In this document: positions 43,178-56,900 of the stretch, piece by piece
Layout: every line of letters starts with the position of its first letter
Numbering within the stretch: the stretch's first letter is position 1
From: Atherinomorus stipes
Taxonomy: Eukaryota > Chordata > Actinopteri > Atheriniformes > Atherinidae
Assembly (NCBI GenBank): GCA_023101725.1
Contig: JALJCO010012682.1
Coordinates: forward strand, 1,612,001-1,676,000
Direction: 5' to 3'
Length of the DNA stretch: 64,000 nt
The notes under the pieces: model-generated
The model's database searches: none
Told to the model about the DNA's origin: nothing
Seen by the model: only the letters and a program-made list of their open reading frames with translations
Made by a program: the position numbers and the translations under genes

Positions 43178-45169
43178 AGGGGGCTAGCAGTCCGTTTGCC
43201 ATATTTGTTTACAGTGAGCGGCACACAGACCGGTGCACGAGGCATCGATTGGTTCTTTCTACACGGTACAAATGACCAATTCCTGCCTTCCAGCGTGGAT
43301 GGCAGGGGTTGGTCAGAATTTTTACAGACTTGCAGCTCTCACAGAGGTCTGACCTTTTTCCTTACTTTTTATGAATACATTATGTATTGATCAGTGTCAG
43401 GATGGAAGGACCAGTTCACCCAGTATAACAAAAAATGTTTCTGAACAGGATCACCAACACTGACTTAAAAAAAAAAAAAAAAGCTAAAAGATATTTTTTC
43501 CTACTAGAATTGTACTTTTCATTCAAAGATTTCTACACTGAGAGAATGAATTGCTCTTGACGTTGGGATTGTGGAAGAGCTGGTAGACTCCTCGGACCAC
43601 TGAGACTTGAATGAGCTCTTCCACTCCGATGCACTCTCCGGAGGTTTGCTAATTAATCGGTTGCTTGGCAACATCTGGCTGGGACATGAGTTACGGCAGT
43701 TTAAACACTTGTTACACTGAAGCAGGAATGGATGGAAGTTGAAAACGCTCACACAGTGTAAATATCTAGCAGCTAATTTAACTGGGGCTTCTTCTCACAC
43801 AGGCTCGGCTTGCTCCAGATTTCAGCAGACGAATGTAAATGAACTCGGCAGCAGAGAGAAGACTTCAGCTGTAGCTCTATACTCTAAATAACATGCTGCT
43901 CACCAGGTGTGGCAAATGCATGCCAAAAAATTGTTCATACAGAAGAGATGAACAACTGCTTTGTGGATTTACAAGAGTTTCCCCTCATTAAAAGCATCTT
44001 ATTCAAATAAACCACAACTACAAAGCAGAGATTTTCAGAAGGCATCTCCAATTATTACCAAGCTGTATTTTGTTCCCTCTCCATCCCCAAGTAGCTTGTG
44101 TGTACCTGCAGGGCCATGGCAGTCATCCAGGGAATACTGTTGTCTATAGCTTTGTTGTCTCACATTTTTCAGACCACTTTTCTAGCATCTGCTTCTTAAT
44201 AAAAAGGGGGAAAAAAAGATATAGTCTGTGCCCTCAACGTGACACACTGTTTGACTTATTCCAAACAATAGACTCTTCACAGGCTGCTTTTTCACTTAAT
44301 GGAGACCTCAGGGTGACACGGTTTGAACTATCCTGGTATTCTTAAATAGTGAATCTAGAGCATTTTATCTTATAATTTATTGTAGCTACATCTAAATTAA
44401 CATTTCTTGTCTCCTTTTACATCCTCAACAACAGAGGATCCTCTTGTCCTGATGGGGGACTTTATGTTTTGTCTGGATGCAGTACGCCGCGGTCTCAGGA
44501 ACTCACTTGTCACAGCTCACTAAATAAATCAGGAATCCATTAATTAGATTTCACAGCAGTCATGATCTGCAAATTAGGAATCAGGGCACTCATTTTGCTG
44601 TACAAGTAACTGCCTGGTACTTTAACCACAAATTCAATTATTCCAGCTCACTCTGTTCTGATTCTCTGCCATGCTTCTCCTGTCTCCTTCCTTTCTATCA
44701 TGCAAAAACCCATGAATTGCTTGAACTTCAAAGAAGGGCCAAAGTTCAGGAGAACTATTCTCAAATGTAATTTAGCAGAACTGTGTTGATTTGGATTCTG
44801 TTTTTCTCATAAACAAACTCAAAAGTCACAATAAAGACAGTCCTAAAGGAAGGAAGTAAACATCTGGACAGCTGTGTGGAAATGTGGCCCTCTGTGTTTC
44901 TTTTTTTCTTTTTCATTGCTGTTGTTGTGGATCAACGGGCAACTGGAAATTGGGCTGAAAAGGAAGATTCCCACTTGTATGGGGTTAATACAGCTGGTCT
45001 GGCATGTAATATTAACAATTTCTAAAAATACATGGGTGTTCAGTTCTCCACAAGCCGAGGCAGGAAAATGTCTGAGAAATCTACCTCTATGGAGACAGTG
45101 GCTCATTGTTCAAGGCCTGAGACCTGGTTAGCACCCTGCAACCATCTGATAATCTCTCTCTGAAACAAA

Positions 45170-46480
45170 AACGTTATTGAAGAGCCTCATCATTCTTCAA
45201 CATCACTCCAAACCAAATGGCAAACTCCGGCAAAGAAAAGTGAAGCCGATGTGGAAGTGCAAAAAATATTGCAGTTCGTCCCTCATCCACGAGGGGGTGC
45301 CTGTGAGAGGAAGTCACCTCATAGAACTTTATGTTAAAAAGTCCAACTTCACAGCAGAAATAAACATGTTTACAGCCGGGTTCAAAACATCATTTTAGGT
45401 TTAATACAGTGGCGTCGCCTGAGTCTAGCCCCGGGTATGAATTTACTGTTTGACCACATTTTCCTGAAAAAAAAAATCAGATGAAAATCCAGATGACCTA
45501 GCTTTCTACCAGCACTTAAACGCACCATGATTGCGCAAAGGTCCAGTCTAGCTCCCGTTGGTGTGGTGTGGGTGAGCGTGTGTGAGAAGTCCGCGGTCTG
45601 ACAAGTCCCCCATCTTTGATGTCAGACGAAGCTAAAGTATGTTTGTCAGCTCTGTGTGCGCATGTGCAGAGCAGAGCAGCAGTCAAATTAAAGTATCTAT
45701 CAGCAGAGGAGAGCAGAGATGGACAGAAAATATCAGAGAAAGCAGCAGTTACAAGCTTTTCAGCAGAAATGTAAAAGCAATAAGTCAAAGAGAAGACAAA
45801 AGGTGAATACTGTATGAACTGTTTTGCATGAGTGCAGTGCATGATGTGTTTTAGCAATATAATGGTCAACATTTTATTGTTGATTTTGTGGTTCATTCAT
45901 TTTATTTTAATTAAAATGACAATTTATCCACTCCATTATGTCTATTATTGCCTTCTAAAAGACAGGTAGGGAAAGACTAGAGAAAAGCTCGTCTAATTTT
46001 TTCCAAATTACAGCTGGTCTGACTCCGGGCTAAGCCCAGGTTGTCCTCAAAGGCTGCTTTAATATGTCAAGTTTACTTTTATTACAACCAGGCAGTGATT
46101 TTTTTCTTTTATACAACCACAGTTTTTAGCCGGCTAACAGTGCACCTTAGCTCTAGCCCACCAATCTGTTAGCTTTGGGTTGGCTTGGTTAGCTCCCAGC
46201 TACAGGCAGCTCAGAGTTAAATGGATGTCAATCATTTGCTCCCACACTCACAGCCCCCGTTTCTGCTCCACCTCTTTGCCCATTTTTGTATTTTCCAGCA
46301 GTGAAGAGACGCGCGAGGCTGCAAAGATGGCAATGGTGGGAACCGCCCACCAAGCTTCAAGAGACCCTTTTCGTAATTTATGCATTCGCCACTTGAGCAA
46401 ACTGCACACAGCGGTCTGTGCAAGTTGGGTGTCCACTGAAATAAACCTTGTGAGTTGCTTGATAAAGTCAATTTAAACAC
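45170..46480. repeat. Probable old interspersed-repeat remnants
   Basis: AACTTCACAGCAGAAATAAA and CATGTTTACAGCC (near 45340-45375) resemble a widespread teleost repeat. Sequence around 46250-46440 may be another part. Boundaries are unclear and no coding potential is seen. Confidence 0.3.
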
Positions 46481-47780
46481 TGGACACTTCTAGCATTTTT
46501 TACTACATAAATAGACGAGGGGCCAATTTTTATAAATGGAGGTTCAATTTACACCAGTTTCCTGTGAAGAAACACGAGCAATCAACCTGGATCAACCATG
46601 GCACCGACTTTGCAGTGTACATCTCATCTCTAGACTGTCTGATGACCGCAAAGAAGTCAACTTTTGTCCATCCAAAATTACTTTGTCAGCATTCGTCAGT
46701 ATAATTAAAATCAGCTTTACTGGGGAAATTGTTGACCCAGAATAAAAAATTTAGCTAATTTCTTTATAGTTTTTCTCATGTTGCTGTCATTAATGTTATT
46801 AAATAGGTAGATTTCACCATAAATCCATATTATATACAGTATTTCAGCTGCTGAGTAACATGCTTAAGCAAATTTAAAAGGATTAATTTGCATGGATTTT
46901 ATTTAACACCTACAATCCTCTTTTATTGGAAATCCACATTCATTCATTTTCCTGACTGAGCACAGTCCAATCAGTACTCTAAATTCCACTAACAGCCTCC
47001 TTTTGTATGCAGTTGTTCAACTTCAAATCCCAACCCAGGTCATGAAAAGCTGGGACAGTAAAGAAGGTACAGATAGATCATTAAGTGTGCAGCATCAGGA
47101 GCATCATTCCTCAAAGCATCGGCATCGTCTGCTGGTGTCACATCAGGACAGCACGCAGACTGTCCAAAAGCTGCATCCTCTTCTTCAGCAGCTGGATCTT
47201 TGTAATATTTGGAAGTGTTGATTTGCATTCTTTTGAAAAGTGCATGAATGTCTTATATTCAGTGTTGATCAGGCTGACCTAATACACATTTCCACTTCAT
47301 GATGGTCCATCCCAGATGCTTCAGAGCTCCGAGAGGGCAACACCGCTTCTAGAAAAGGTTACTAAAAAGCTTCCCTCCTCCTCAGTCAAACTATAAATGG
47401 CATTTGTAATTGGGAGCCTATCTTGCGTTGCTCTAAACAAGCTTCGTCTTTTTCATGTGACTCGATGCACAGCTGAGGGATTGCAGATCATGGGTGTTCA
47501 GCTTATGCTTATTATTTTGCACTTTAAGTACTGAAATTCTTCTAAATTCCATGAATAATTTAATGATATTATGCAACACGGAGGAAGAAATATGCAAAAC
47601 CCTGTCAATATTCCTTTTAGGGACATTATTGTGAAACAGTTTGATAAGTTTCTTGCTAATTTGATTACAAACTACATGCACAATCTGCATTTGTGCTTTT
47701 AATTACAGTACTCTGTAGACACTAGCTGCAACGCTTTCCCCCAGAAAACAATTCTCTCTATGCTAGCGTGAGATCTCTCA

Positions 47781-47945
47781 TGGCTTCATCCCACAAACCA
47801 AAAACATGCAGGTGAGGCTGATTGGTTGTTTGTCTCTTTGTTTTGGGCCTGTGATGGATGGGCGACCTGTACAGGCTGTACCCTGCCTCTCGCCTGATAA
47901 CCGCAGGAATAGGCTGCATGAATGGATTTTCTATAACGTCCAAAG
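47781..47945 (+). mobile_element. SINE-like repeat fragment
   Basis: CCAAAAACATGCAGGTGAGG and CTGATTGG, then GGCCTGTGATGGATGGGCGA and ACCCTGCCTCTCGCCTGAT, AATAGGCTGCATGAATGGAT. This order is the 3' half of the common teleost SINE-like repeat also found at 41560-41833, without its tRNA-like head. Confidence 0.65.
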
Positions 47946-49060
47946 TTTTTCTCAGTCAAGGGTGTCGAGAGGATTAGACAAACCACTAAAAGGAACTTAC
48001 ATCATGATGCGATATTTGGTGAATTTAAGTAAGGTGGGGGACAAAACAGATAAAATATGAGTAAATGTCTAACATTTGTGGCACATTCTTGAGTTTCCTG
48101 TGGTCCTACTCTGCAACCTTTGAAAATGCATTATAAAATCTCCTGACTCTGAGCTCTTTGATCTGTGAGCTATAGAGCATTTGCATGTTTCTGCATGCTT
48201 CATGTGAAATTTCTGCTACTTTACTGCCACTGTCAGAGAATATGTTATGCTTCTACTGTTACTACTATTCTACTATAGTATTTATGCCGATGAGATGGCT
48301 TCTTTCTGCGTCGGACTTAAGCGCGCGCTGACATAAATAATATAGTTAGAGGTCACCATTGTCATCCATCCATTCCTCGGTGTGACTGTCACTTCAGAGG
48401 GTATGCTTGCTCTTTATTTATTTTACCATTCTGCTGAGCACAGCAGCTGCAGTGAATGTGAACCATCCAGCAGACAAAGCGCTGATTAATTGTCTGCCTG
48501 CGACGGCAAAGTGAGAGCCGCAGGGGGAGGAGGTTTAGAGATGGACAGACAAACTGTCCATGCAAGCTTCAAGCAACTGAAAAGAGTGGTTACATGAAAA
48601 CTGCCTCCCACTGTGACTACTGTATGTAAACATTTGAGTTAATCCACACCAGTCCTGCGTGTATCTGCATCCGAGTGTTCGCATCCAGAAACACTACAGG
48701 TATGCAGGTGTTTTGGACGTGTGCATGGAAATGCAGTGTTTGTTAAACAGCACAGCTCTTTCCCAGCTGACTTCCCGGCTCTGCTCTCTCCACAGGAGGT
48801 CAGATGTGTGACATCTCATCAGCTTGCCTGTATTTGAGATAAGTGAGGATCAATATGTATTGATTAGGGGAGCTGACACAAGAAACTCTTACCCCCCCCT
48901 CGCCGACTTTGCCTGAGCATTCTGCTATAGGAGGCAGATGGTCCTTACCCAATGGTGCTCAGTGCACGAGATGTGTTTAGTGGCCCAGACACAACCTCAC
49001 AGCAAGACTCAGCTGTGTCCTGCTGCCTCTCCAACACACTGACAAATTTAGACTCTAATG

Positions 49061-49096
49061 CACACACACACACACACACACCACACACACACACAC
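49061..49096 (+). repeat. (CA)n microsatellite
   Basis: About 36 bp with one interruption. Confidence 0.95.
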
Positions 49097-52000
49097 GCAC
49101 TGCAACACTGTCATGGAAAGAAATGCTAAAGAATTAATAAAAATGATGAGTTGAAATAATATTGTGATATTCTACTTAATCACAGAGTATACTTTTACTA
49201 CCGCCACCTTCCTCATTAAGGAGAGTGTAAGCCACTCTCTGCATCCCTGTGTGATGTGCAGTAAATGCCTTCATGTTGATGGACTGCCCTTATGCTTTCT
49301 GGACCTTAACCAGGGAGGAAATGAGCTCAGATCTCCAACATCCCTCACACACTCCCACTCATCGATTCTGGGTCAGTTTACTGTCCCAGCTCTTTTACTG
49401 TTGCTGACACTGGTCATCTTACCATAGAGCTCATCAGCTATATGCAGTTTGGGTTGTTTTTAAGCACAATAGTGGAATACACCAATGTCAATACACCTGA
49501 ACAGGTGTAGATGGGGAGGCTGACTCAACAGTTTCAAGAATCAACCATCTAAGCAGAATAAAATTAAGCAGAAAGACATACGAAATATCTATCCATAACT
49601 GGTGAAATCGGAGCTGAAACAAAAGCTTAGAATTGCTTCACTGATAATACTGAACAGAAACAAACTGGGAACTTTATGACATGAAGTTTTTTTTGCAGTT
49701 TCATTTAAAAATTTTAAATATTTAAGTGTTTAAATACAAGTGATGAACCATTCATTTGTTTTGCTTCTGTATTAGACTGAATGAACATTTTGTATTGTTT
49801 CACATGTGATATGTAATGCAGCATGGCTTAAATGACCATTCTAATAAGGTCTCAGGACAGATCCTTTATTGAGCAGAATATTTTTGTACAGCCTGCCAGG
49901 TGAGTATGATGGCTTGTACAAATCTCTGTTTTTTCATTACTTTTAATCCCAGGGTCTGTTTTCTAAGGAACTAAAAGCTTCCTTTGGACCAGGTAGCTTT
50001 CACTCATCTCTGTAGTTGCATGAACATCAGACAATTATGTGATGAGTTCACAGACCTAAGAATAAACACCCCTCCTGGATGCTTCGTGTAGAAAGGAACT
50101 GCAGGTCTGGGCTGATGTAAACGTGCAGCAGTAGAAAGCATGCAGCAGCTGAGGTCTGACTTTTAACTGTAATTTCCAACACAAGCTGAAACAATTAAGA
50201 TTCTACACACGTTTAAATAAAGAAACTTTTTAAAGACATTTTAGAGCACATTCACACCAGTAATTCTTCCTCTGGGCTGTAGCCCCTGGAAGCTTGAGAT
50301 GCTTTTGCTGGACAGAAGAATTTGTGCAACCCCCCTATCCTGGTGTAACTTCACCCTAGAACACCGAGATTGAATTGAATAGAACATCACGAATACTTCA
50401 ACCAATCACAAATAGCTGTAGAAACCCACTTTGTTCTTTTTACCAAGTAACTAAAGATGGTGGCATCATGACCAAATAAACAATGAAGTGCAAACTTGAA
50501 ATGAAACTATAAGCTACTGAGTGCTGACAGATGTGGGTAGGAGTGTAGCATTTAAAGTGGACCTGACACCTTCACTTCTACTCTTTTAATTTTAATTTTG
50601 GGTACTTAAGATTAGCTTTGGATTCATTATAACTTTAAATATGTAGTAATTATTTCAGAACCAGGAGGAACTTCTCTTGTGGGAAATATCCTCCTGGGGG
50701 AAAAAAAAAACACAGTTTGGGGTAAGCATCACATTCGTAGAGGTGTGTCAAGTGGTTAGGTATTGATGGTGACCACAGGCACTACTCCAGTCTGGAAAAT
50801 GGGAAAGCTTTTAACAAGCAAGTGTGATATATGTACGTGCAAGCAATAGATCCAGAATGTGAAGTGTCTGTCTGGTAAATATGCTCAGTTCCTGCAGTTA
50901 CACAGCGTTATGGATTATGTTTCAGTTCCTCATCATTTCTGTTTAGGCTACATATTTGTTAATAGGTGCAAATGTGGGAAGAGGGTAAAATGCCAACTGG
51001 GGAAGAAAACCTCCAGCTGCAAATATCTAGAAAAGGAAATGATGCTTACACATTCCCCCATTGTTGTAAGGATGCAGTAAGTTGCAAATGGCTTCTGCTT
51101 GTACACAAAGTGAAGTGTGTAGGTTGGAAATACAGACCATGGTCACTTGTCTAACTAACTGGTTTCTGAGTGGCTGTAGAAGCAAAAATTTAGTCTTTTG
51201 GTAGTCCAGCAAACAAATATTAGCTCCCTCAACTGCCTTTACGCTATCTAAATTACTGCTTACACGAAATAAAAAGCTAATGCAAACTACAAGGAGAAGT
51301 AGCATGAGCAAAGGGGGCTAGCAACCACTCCCCCAGCTGACCAACCAGGAGCTAGGGGCATTCATGCAAATGCATGGCTACCGTCGCCCACTCAGTCTTG
51401 GAGATGATTTGCGCCTCCTTATTTGGCCTGAGGAGTAGTTACTAGCCACTGCTAGCTTCTCATGTCATTGATTACTCACAGCGCATGCTAAATAGCTGTG
51501 CAGTCCCTGTAACTGTCAGTTGTTACATTGGGAAAAAAAAAAATTTCAGTTAAAGTTTTAGACAAAATAAAGAGAACAACTTGTGGTTCTTTTGTATTAT
51601 TTATTTTCTTTTTAATATAATAACTATAATAAATTGTTTTAACAGAAAACGTGGACAATGCCAGTCTGTTTAAAATAACTTCCAAAAAACCTCCACTCTG
51701 ACAGTTAATAGTTGCAACATTACAGTAAGGAGCATGATTAAGCACACAGACACAAGAATCAACAATAAGGAGCTATTTAAGCAGATAAAAGGAGTGACTA
51801 ATACTATGTAGAAATACAGGATTTCACAATGACTTCCTGTGTCTGCATTGAAGCCTCAAACACAAATCTGAAGAGATTCAAAAGGCAAAGGCGTGCATCA
51901 ACTAAACAACCTTTCACATAAAGCAATTAAAGGAGTTACTGAAGCAGCAATGACACTTTGATCATGAGACTGGTCGTGTGGTTGTTAAAGATTCTTCATG

Positions 52001-52284
52001 ACCTTGAATTTTAAAAACTCTAAGCCCAAAATAGCCTGAAGTAGAGCAGATGTTCATGCATAAATATTTGTGTACTGTGATGTCAAAGACAAGATCATAT
52101 GTTTCCATCCTTTCCTGGAATATCTAATTCTGGCTTCTTCTTCTTTTTTTTAAAAAAATATATATTTAATCAAGTACTTTGGAGGTTAGACTATCTAAAG
52201 TGAAGAGTACTGCATATATTGTGTTTTCTTTACTTTTTATTTGAAGGCCACTTGATGGAAAAACAAGGATTCCTTTAACCACAA

Positions 52285-52323
52285 ATCTCAGTTCCTTTTC
52301 TGGTGTAGAAAAGGAACTGAGAT
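52285..52323. repeat. Perfect 16-bp hairpin with 7-base loop
   Basis: ATCTCAGTTCCTTTTC (52285-52300), loop TGGTGTA, GAAAAGGAACTGAGAT (52308-52323). The stem is fully paired and stops sharply at both flanks. It is too short for a canonical animal pre-miRNA. It may be a relic of an inverted-repeat element or a local inverted duplication. Confidence 0.9.
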
Positions 52324-55300
52324 GTTGTTGATCAGCATGAAACAGAACTTTTGGTTTTTCAGTTTGTGACTTTTTCTCATGGAGGAGATGAGCAGTGCTG
52401 GACTTCCACAATTAAAACAGAGACTTTTGAAACACGCCTCTTTGTCTTAAAGTCCAGAGTCCTTTGGGAATGCAAGAACTGTCCTAAAGGAGTTCTTACC
52501 ATCCGCCTTAAAGAATTATTCTAAGCTTGGAGCCTTTTGCAGTGTCGCTCACATGACCCACTCTGCCCCGAGAAGATGCTCATGACCTGTTCGTCACACT
52601 GCTCTGCTTTCCCATCAGACACAGGATATGCATGTCAACATGGGAGGACCGCACGCTGAATACTGCAAAGTCAAACAGATGTTGTAGTTACACATTATAC
52701 AGAAGATAATCCATCAAAAGATAACTTTTAACAAAAAAAATCAAAATCAAATGTCTCGCTTGGTCCTTTCCTGAATTACACATCTTACATCCCCTCAGAC
52801 ATCTAAAATGTGCTTTCATCCATTTCCGCAGCCCCATATATAAAAAATTTCCTCAAAACACCAATTTATACCAGCACTTGGCCTGAAGTAGTCCTTCATG
52901 ATCTGATCTATAATCTGCTACTTAAGCATGAATATACTGCAGGGGTGACAGCCCAGGCGTGCACTCATGAAGATGAAACCAGGAGAAGCCGCGCATCAGA
53001 AGTTGTGATGTCAGCACATGTGATGGGCTTTAATGAGCACTACATGTTGGGGGGAATCGCACGCGTCAGGTTATTTATGCATTACAGTTAAGTGGAGCTT
53101 AGGCTCCTGATCAATGTTAAGTAGCCCTTCATCTTAACTAAGCAAAAAATATGCTCCATTACTTAAATGACACAGCAGGATCTTTTGAGTAATGACACCA
53201 TCGGCAATCAACACACACTCCACTCTTGTTATGTGAAGATGATTTAGTGTGTAGTGCATCTGTAGCAGACTTTTGTAGTGCTTACTACGTGCAGATAGCA
53301 ATTAATAAAGCAGTTTATGGAGCAGAGAGAGAGGGTGGAGGGAGGCAGACTAATTTCATTATCTAAACACAGAGGTCCTTGTCTAAACCAATAATACCTA
53401 AAGACTACATGTAGGTAATATTATGATAATTGTATTGGTTTTATAGACTTGACAGACATGAATGTAGAGGCGGAGCTCTTTCTGTTACTTACAGATGTAA
53501 GATATTTTATCTCTGTCTGGTTCTGCTGTTGGTTTTACTGCTTGGGGCTGTTAACCTCAATCTGGGGCTCTGCAGAAAGTAGCACAGTCAACCTTTTCAG
53601 CACTTAAAGCATGAACACACTGATACACTGAACACAAGCCCAGCTCTGTTTTTACTTTACGCAGCAAAATAAAACACAGTCAGTCTGGGTAAAAATTAAT
53701 TTGCAAGACCCCCTTTTATTTTTTCCTTTGCCACTGCTGAACTGCGGCATATTTCCTCTCACTGCTGGCTCGAGTCACATGCAGCATCCTCTAATTACGA
53801 AATAACATATCCCTTCATTCAGCTTTATACCACCAGAGGAAACCTCATAAAACCTGGAAAGAAAAACATTTGGACGGCATCCAAGTAAGCGATGGATCCA
53901 GTCAGTGAGGTCATCACTGTGGTGAACAGAGAGCCATTTGTGGGTTGGGTTTCTGTCAGGCTGTGACTAACAGCGACTCAGGGAGGCGTGTTTAATGATT
54001 CGGAGGTGAGCTGTGAGAACGGCGCCTCCCTTCAGGGTCTTTTTTTTTTTCCACCATCTCTAAAAGTCTACAAACCCTGTTCCTATGATGAATTATGTGT
54101 TACGTGATTTTCCAGAGTTGCCTATTAATCTAGTTTGCTGACTTGACTGGCTCAAACAACCGTACTGGTTTGTGGTTCATTCATGGCAGTCAAATAATAC
54201 TATGTGTTGAAACTGGAGAGGCAGAGATGACATCATAATCACATCACTGAACAAAGTGAGGGATGGACTTAGCGCCCTACAATGATTTTACGTTGAATTT
54301 GGAGGTTTAGTATTACTCCGCTGTAGCTCCAGTTCAATCATGTCAAATGAATAATCGCTCGCATCCTAAATCATTGCTGAATTATAGCGGAGTTTAATTC
54401 TCAGACTGAAAGACAGCTCTGTTCACACAAGCTTATGATCTGCACAGATGCTGACTGCCTCAAATCTAAAGAGGAAAGTCCTTCCTCTTACCCTGCACAG
54501 ACAGCCACAAGTCTACTCCTGAGCTGGCACCTGAACAAAGCCCTCTAACAGCTGCTTGATAATGTGCAACCATTCATTACATTGTGATGCTTCAAGTCTG
54601 GCCTGTGTCGCTGAGCAGAAAACCCACATTTTGCTTAGCATGCAGTGATTATGTAAGAAAGTATCGCAGAATGATAACGATACACTTCGCTGTATGTGTT
54701 CAGAATTAGATTTTGCATTTATTATGCAGAACCTGAGTCTCCCTTTGGATATGAATTAATACTTGTGCAATTTTAAACTGATTTTTGAGCAACTATGCTT
54801 TGCAAGTTACTAATTATGTTTTGGGTTTGCAGACAAGTCGGTCTAACAGGAAAATTAATCACTCCGTTTAACTCATTTTTCATATATCTTTGTTTTCTAT
54901 TACTCAGTCCTTTTTGCACACAGCACCACATGCGTGTGCATTACTAGCTCCTGCAGCAGGACAAACATGCTTACCCACTTTCATTTAGGCTCCCACTTTA
55001 GCTAAATGGCTTTAGGTTGTTGGTATGAGGATGATAAGGTATAGCTCAGTGCAGCATTGCTCACCCTGGCAACTGTGGGCTGCAGTTGAGAAATGTCTGC
55101 TCCTGCCAAAAGAAGAGTTATGGACCCACAGTGTGTTCAGTTATGTCAATACTGTCAGACCTTGGAAATAGAACCATGCACACTTATGTATTGTCTATGC
55201 ATCTGAGAGATTTTGAAATACATTTTTAACCTGGTAATTTGTGCTTAAAAGAAATCAATTTCTCTGAATGTTCTGTAAAATTTTTAGTAACACTTTGGGA

Positions 55301-56560
55301 TATCATTTGTCATGCATCTGAGCATTCTGTCATTTTAAGAGTCAGAAAAGAATATTTCATTTTCCTTTCTGATGAGGTTTTGAGTTCAATGTTGAAAAAA
55401 AGAGGTAAATGCTTCAGTTCTCCAACACAACCTCACTTTCAGGTCCCACAGGTATACAATCACAGGTAGGTTTCTGGATCCAGTCCCAATGTTTCCACCT
55501 GAATGGATCTTATCAATAGATATTCTGAAAGAGACTAAACAGTTACGGAAGAGCTTGGGGAAAATGACAATTCAGCCGCTCAGATACTCCATTTTAAAAA
55601 CAGCCCATGTACTCTGCCTTGAATCAATGAGGTTAATGAAAGGGTGCATGCTTCTAATGTCTTCCTGTGAACCATTGTCCTACTACCTAGGGAAAAACAA
55701 GCAGTTCTTTTGTATGCCCCATTACCAGAAAGGAGTGCTCCTCTGCTCAGGTAAGCAGAATACAAAGAGATCAGTGTTTATGTCTGGCCGGGCCAGGCAT
55801 CACTGCCTATCTGCTTCCACCTCTTTTAGAGTTACTCACCAAAGTGGATGACCTAGCAGTTGGCAGATATGTCCGCTTCTCACTGGCATGCTTGCTCAAA
55901 GCAGCCCCCTACCATGTGTCCGGAGAACAATGCCGTGCAGTGCAACAACAGGTCAGGCACAGTGGTTTTGGATGACTTGCCTTTGTAATGCACTGAAAGG
56001 CTGATGCTGCAGTTTCAGTGCACAATAACAGAAGGTGGGGACCAAAAAAAAAAAAAAAAAAAAACTAAAGGTAGATTTGGCAGTGTGGGTGTGCTGGTAG
56101 ATTGAGTTGCCTTTGTGTACCAGTCTCTAATCTTCAGGGTTGGCAGGAACCTGCCTGGAACTCCAGATTTTTTTTGTGCATCATCTGGGTTGTATTTTCA
56201 CCTGATTATTTGGAAGATGTACCATTCAGGCAAAACTCCTAATTAGCACCATGAAAAGACCCCCAAGTTCTAACTTGAAAAGGGGCCCCATGTGTTAGGA
56301 TGCACTTTTGGGATTCAAGCTTTCATCAAAGACGTCTGCTGGGAAAAAGACAGGCTTATGGGGCCAAGCAGATCAATTTTGTCCTGGGGGTCTCTGGCAG
56401 GTTAATCCATCCCTGCCCCCATGTTTCATGGATCCTTATTAAAATCATCTACCGCAGTAGAAAAACACAAAAAGTCACAATTAAAGAAGAATAAAAATAA
56501 ATTTTCCACAGATAAATTAATTCCCTTTGATGTTTTTTGTCCAAACAAATGTTCTCCCAC
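52324..56560. other. Gene-poor sequence upstream of PLEKHA5
   Basis: No coding exon recognised. A 21-bp A run lies near 56043-56063. ORFs such as 55489-55851 have no supporting context. It may hold distal promoter elements, but nothing specific can be named. Confidence 0.45.
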
Positions 56561-56574
56561 ATAAATGAATGCAC

Positions 56575-56900
56575 TTTACCTGTTTGCCCCGCACCAGAGG
56601 TTGCTCCTGCCCTCCTCTCCGCCAGCCGCCGTTGCCAAGGTTTCCGTGTACGCGCTGCCTGCGCGAGCGGAGCCGCGCGATTGTCATACATTAGTGCCAG
56701 ACATGGCGGCGGAGCTACAGCCCGAGTGGATTTCTGCTCTCCCGTCTTCCTGGAGTTATGGGGTTACTCGGGACGGACGGGTCTTCTTTGCTAAGTAAAT
56801 ACCCCCTCAAACAACACGGTTTAAGTCATTTTACGTTTCTTGCTGCGAACAAAGTCGCCGCTTATTAATGCGCGCATTTCCCCCTCTTTCAACAGCGAAG
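56575..56900 (+). promoter_or_regulatory. plekha5: CpG-rich promoter and 5' UTR of PLEKHA5
   Basis: GC and CpG content rise sharply over AT-rich surroundings (CGCCAGCCGCCGTTGCC, GTACGCGCTGCCTGCGCGAG, GGAGCCGCGCG) and cover the first coding exon. No TATA box is apparent. The pattern is that of a broadly used CpG-island promoter. The transcription start cannot be fixed from sequence. Confidence 0.65.

Noticed and set aside
55489..55851. 120-codon plus-strand ORF upstream of PLEKHA5
   Set aside because: No recognisable domain, no promoter or splice context, and unbiased composition; likely chance.
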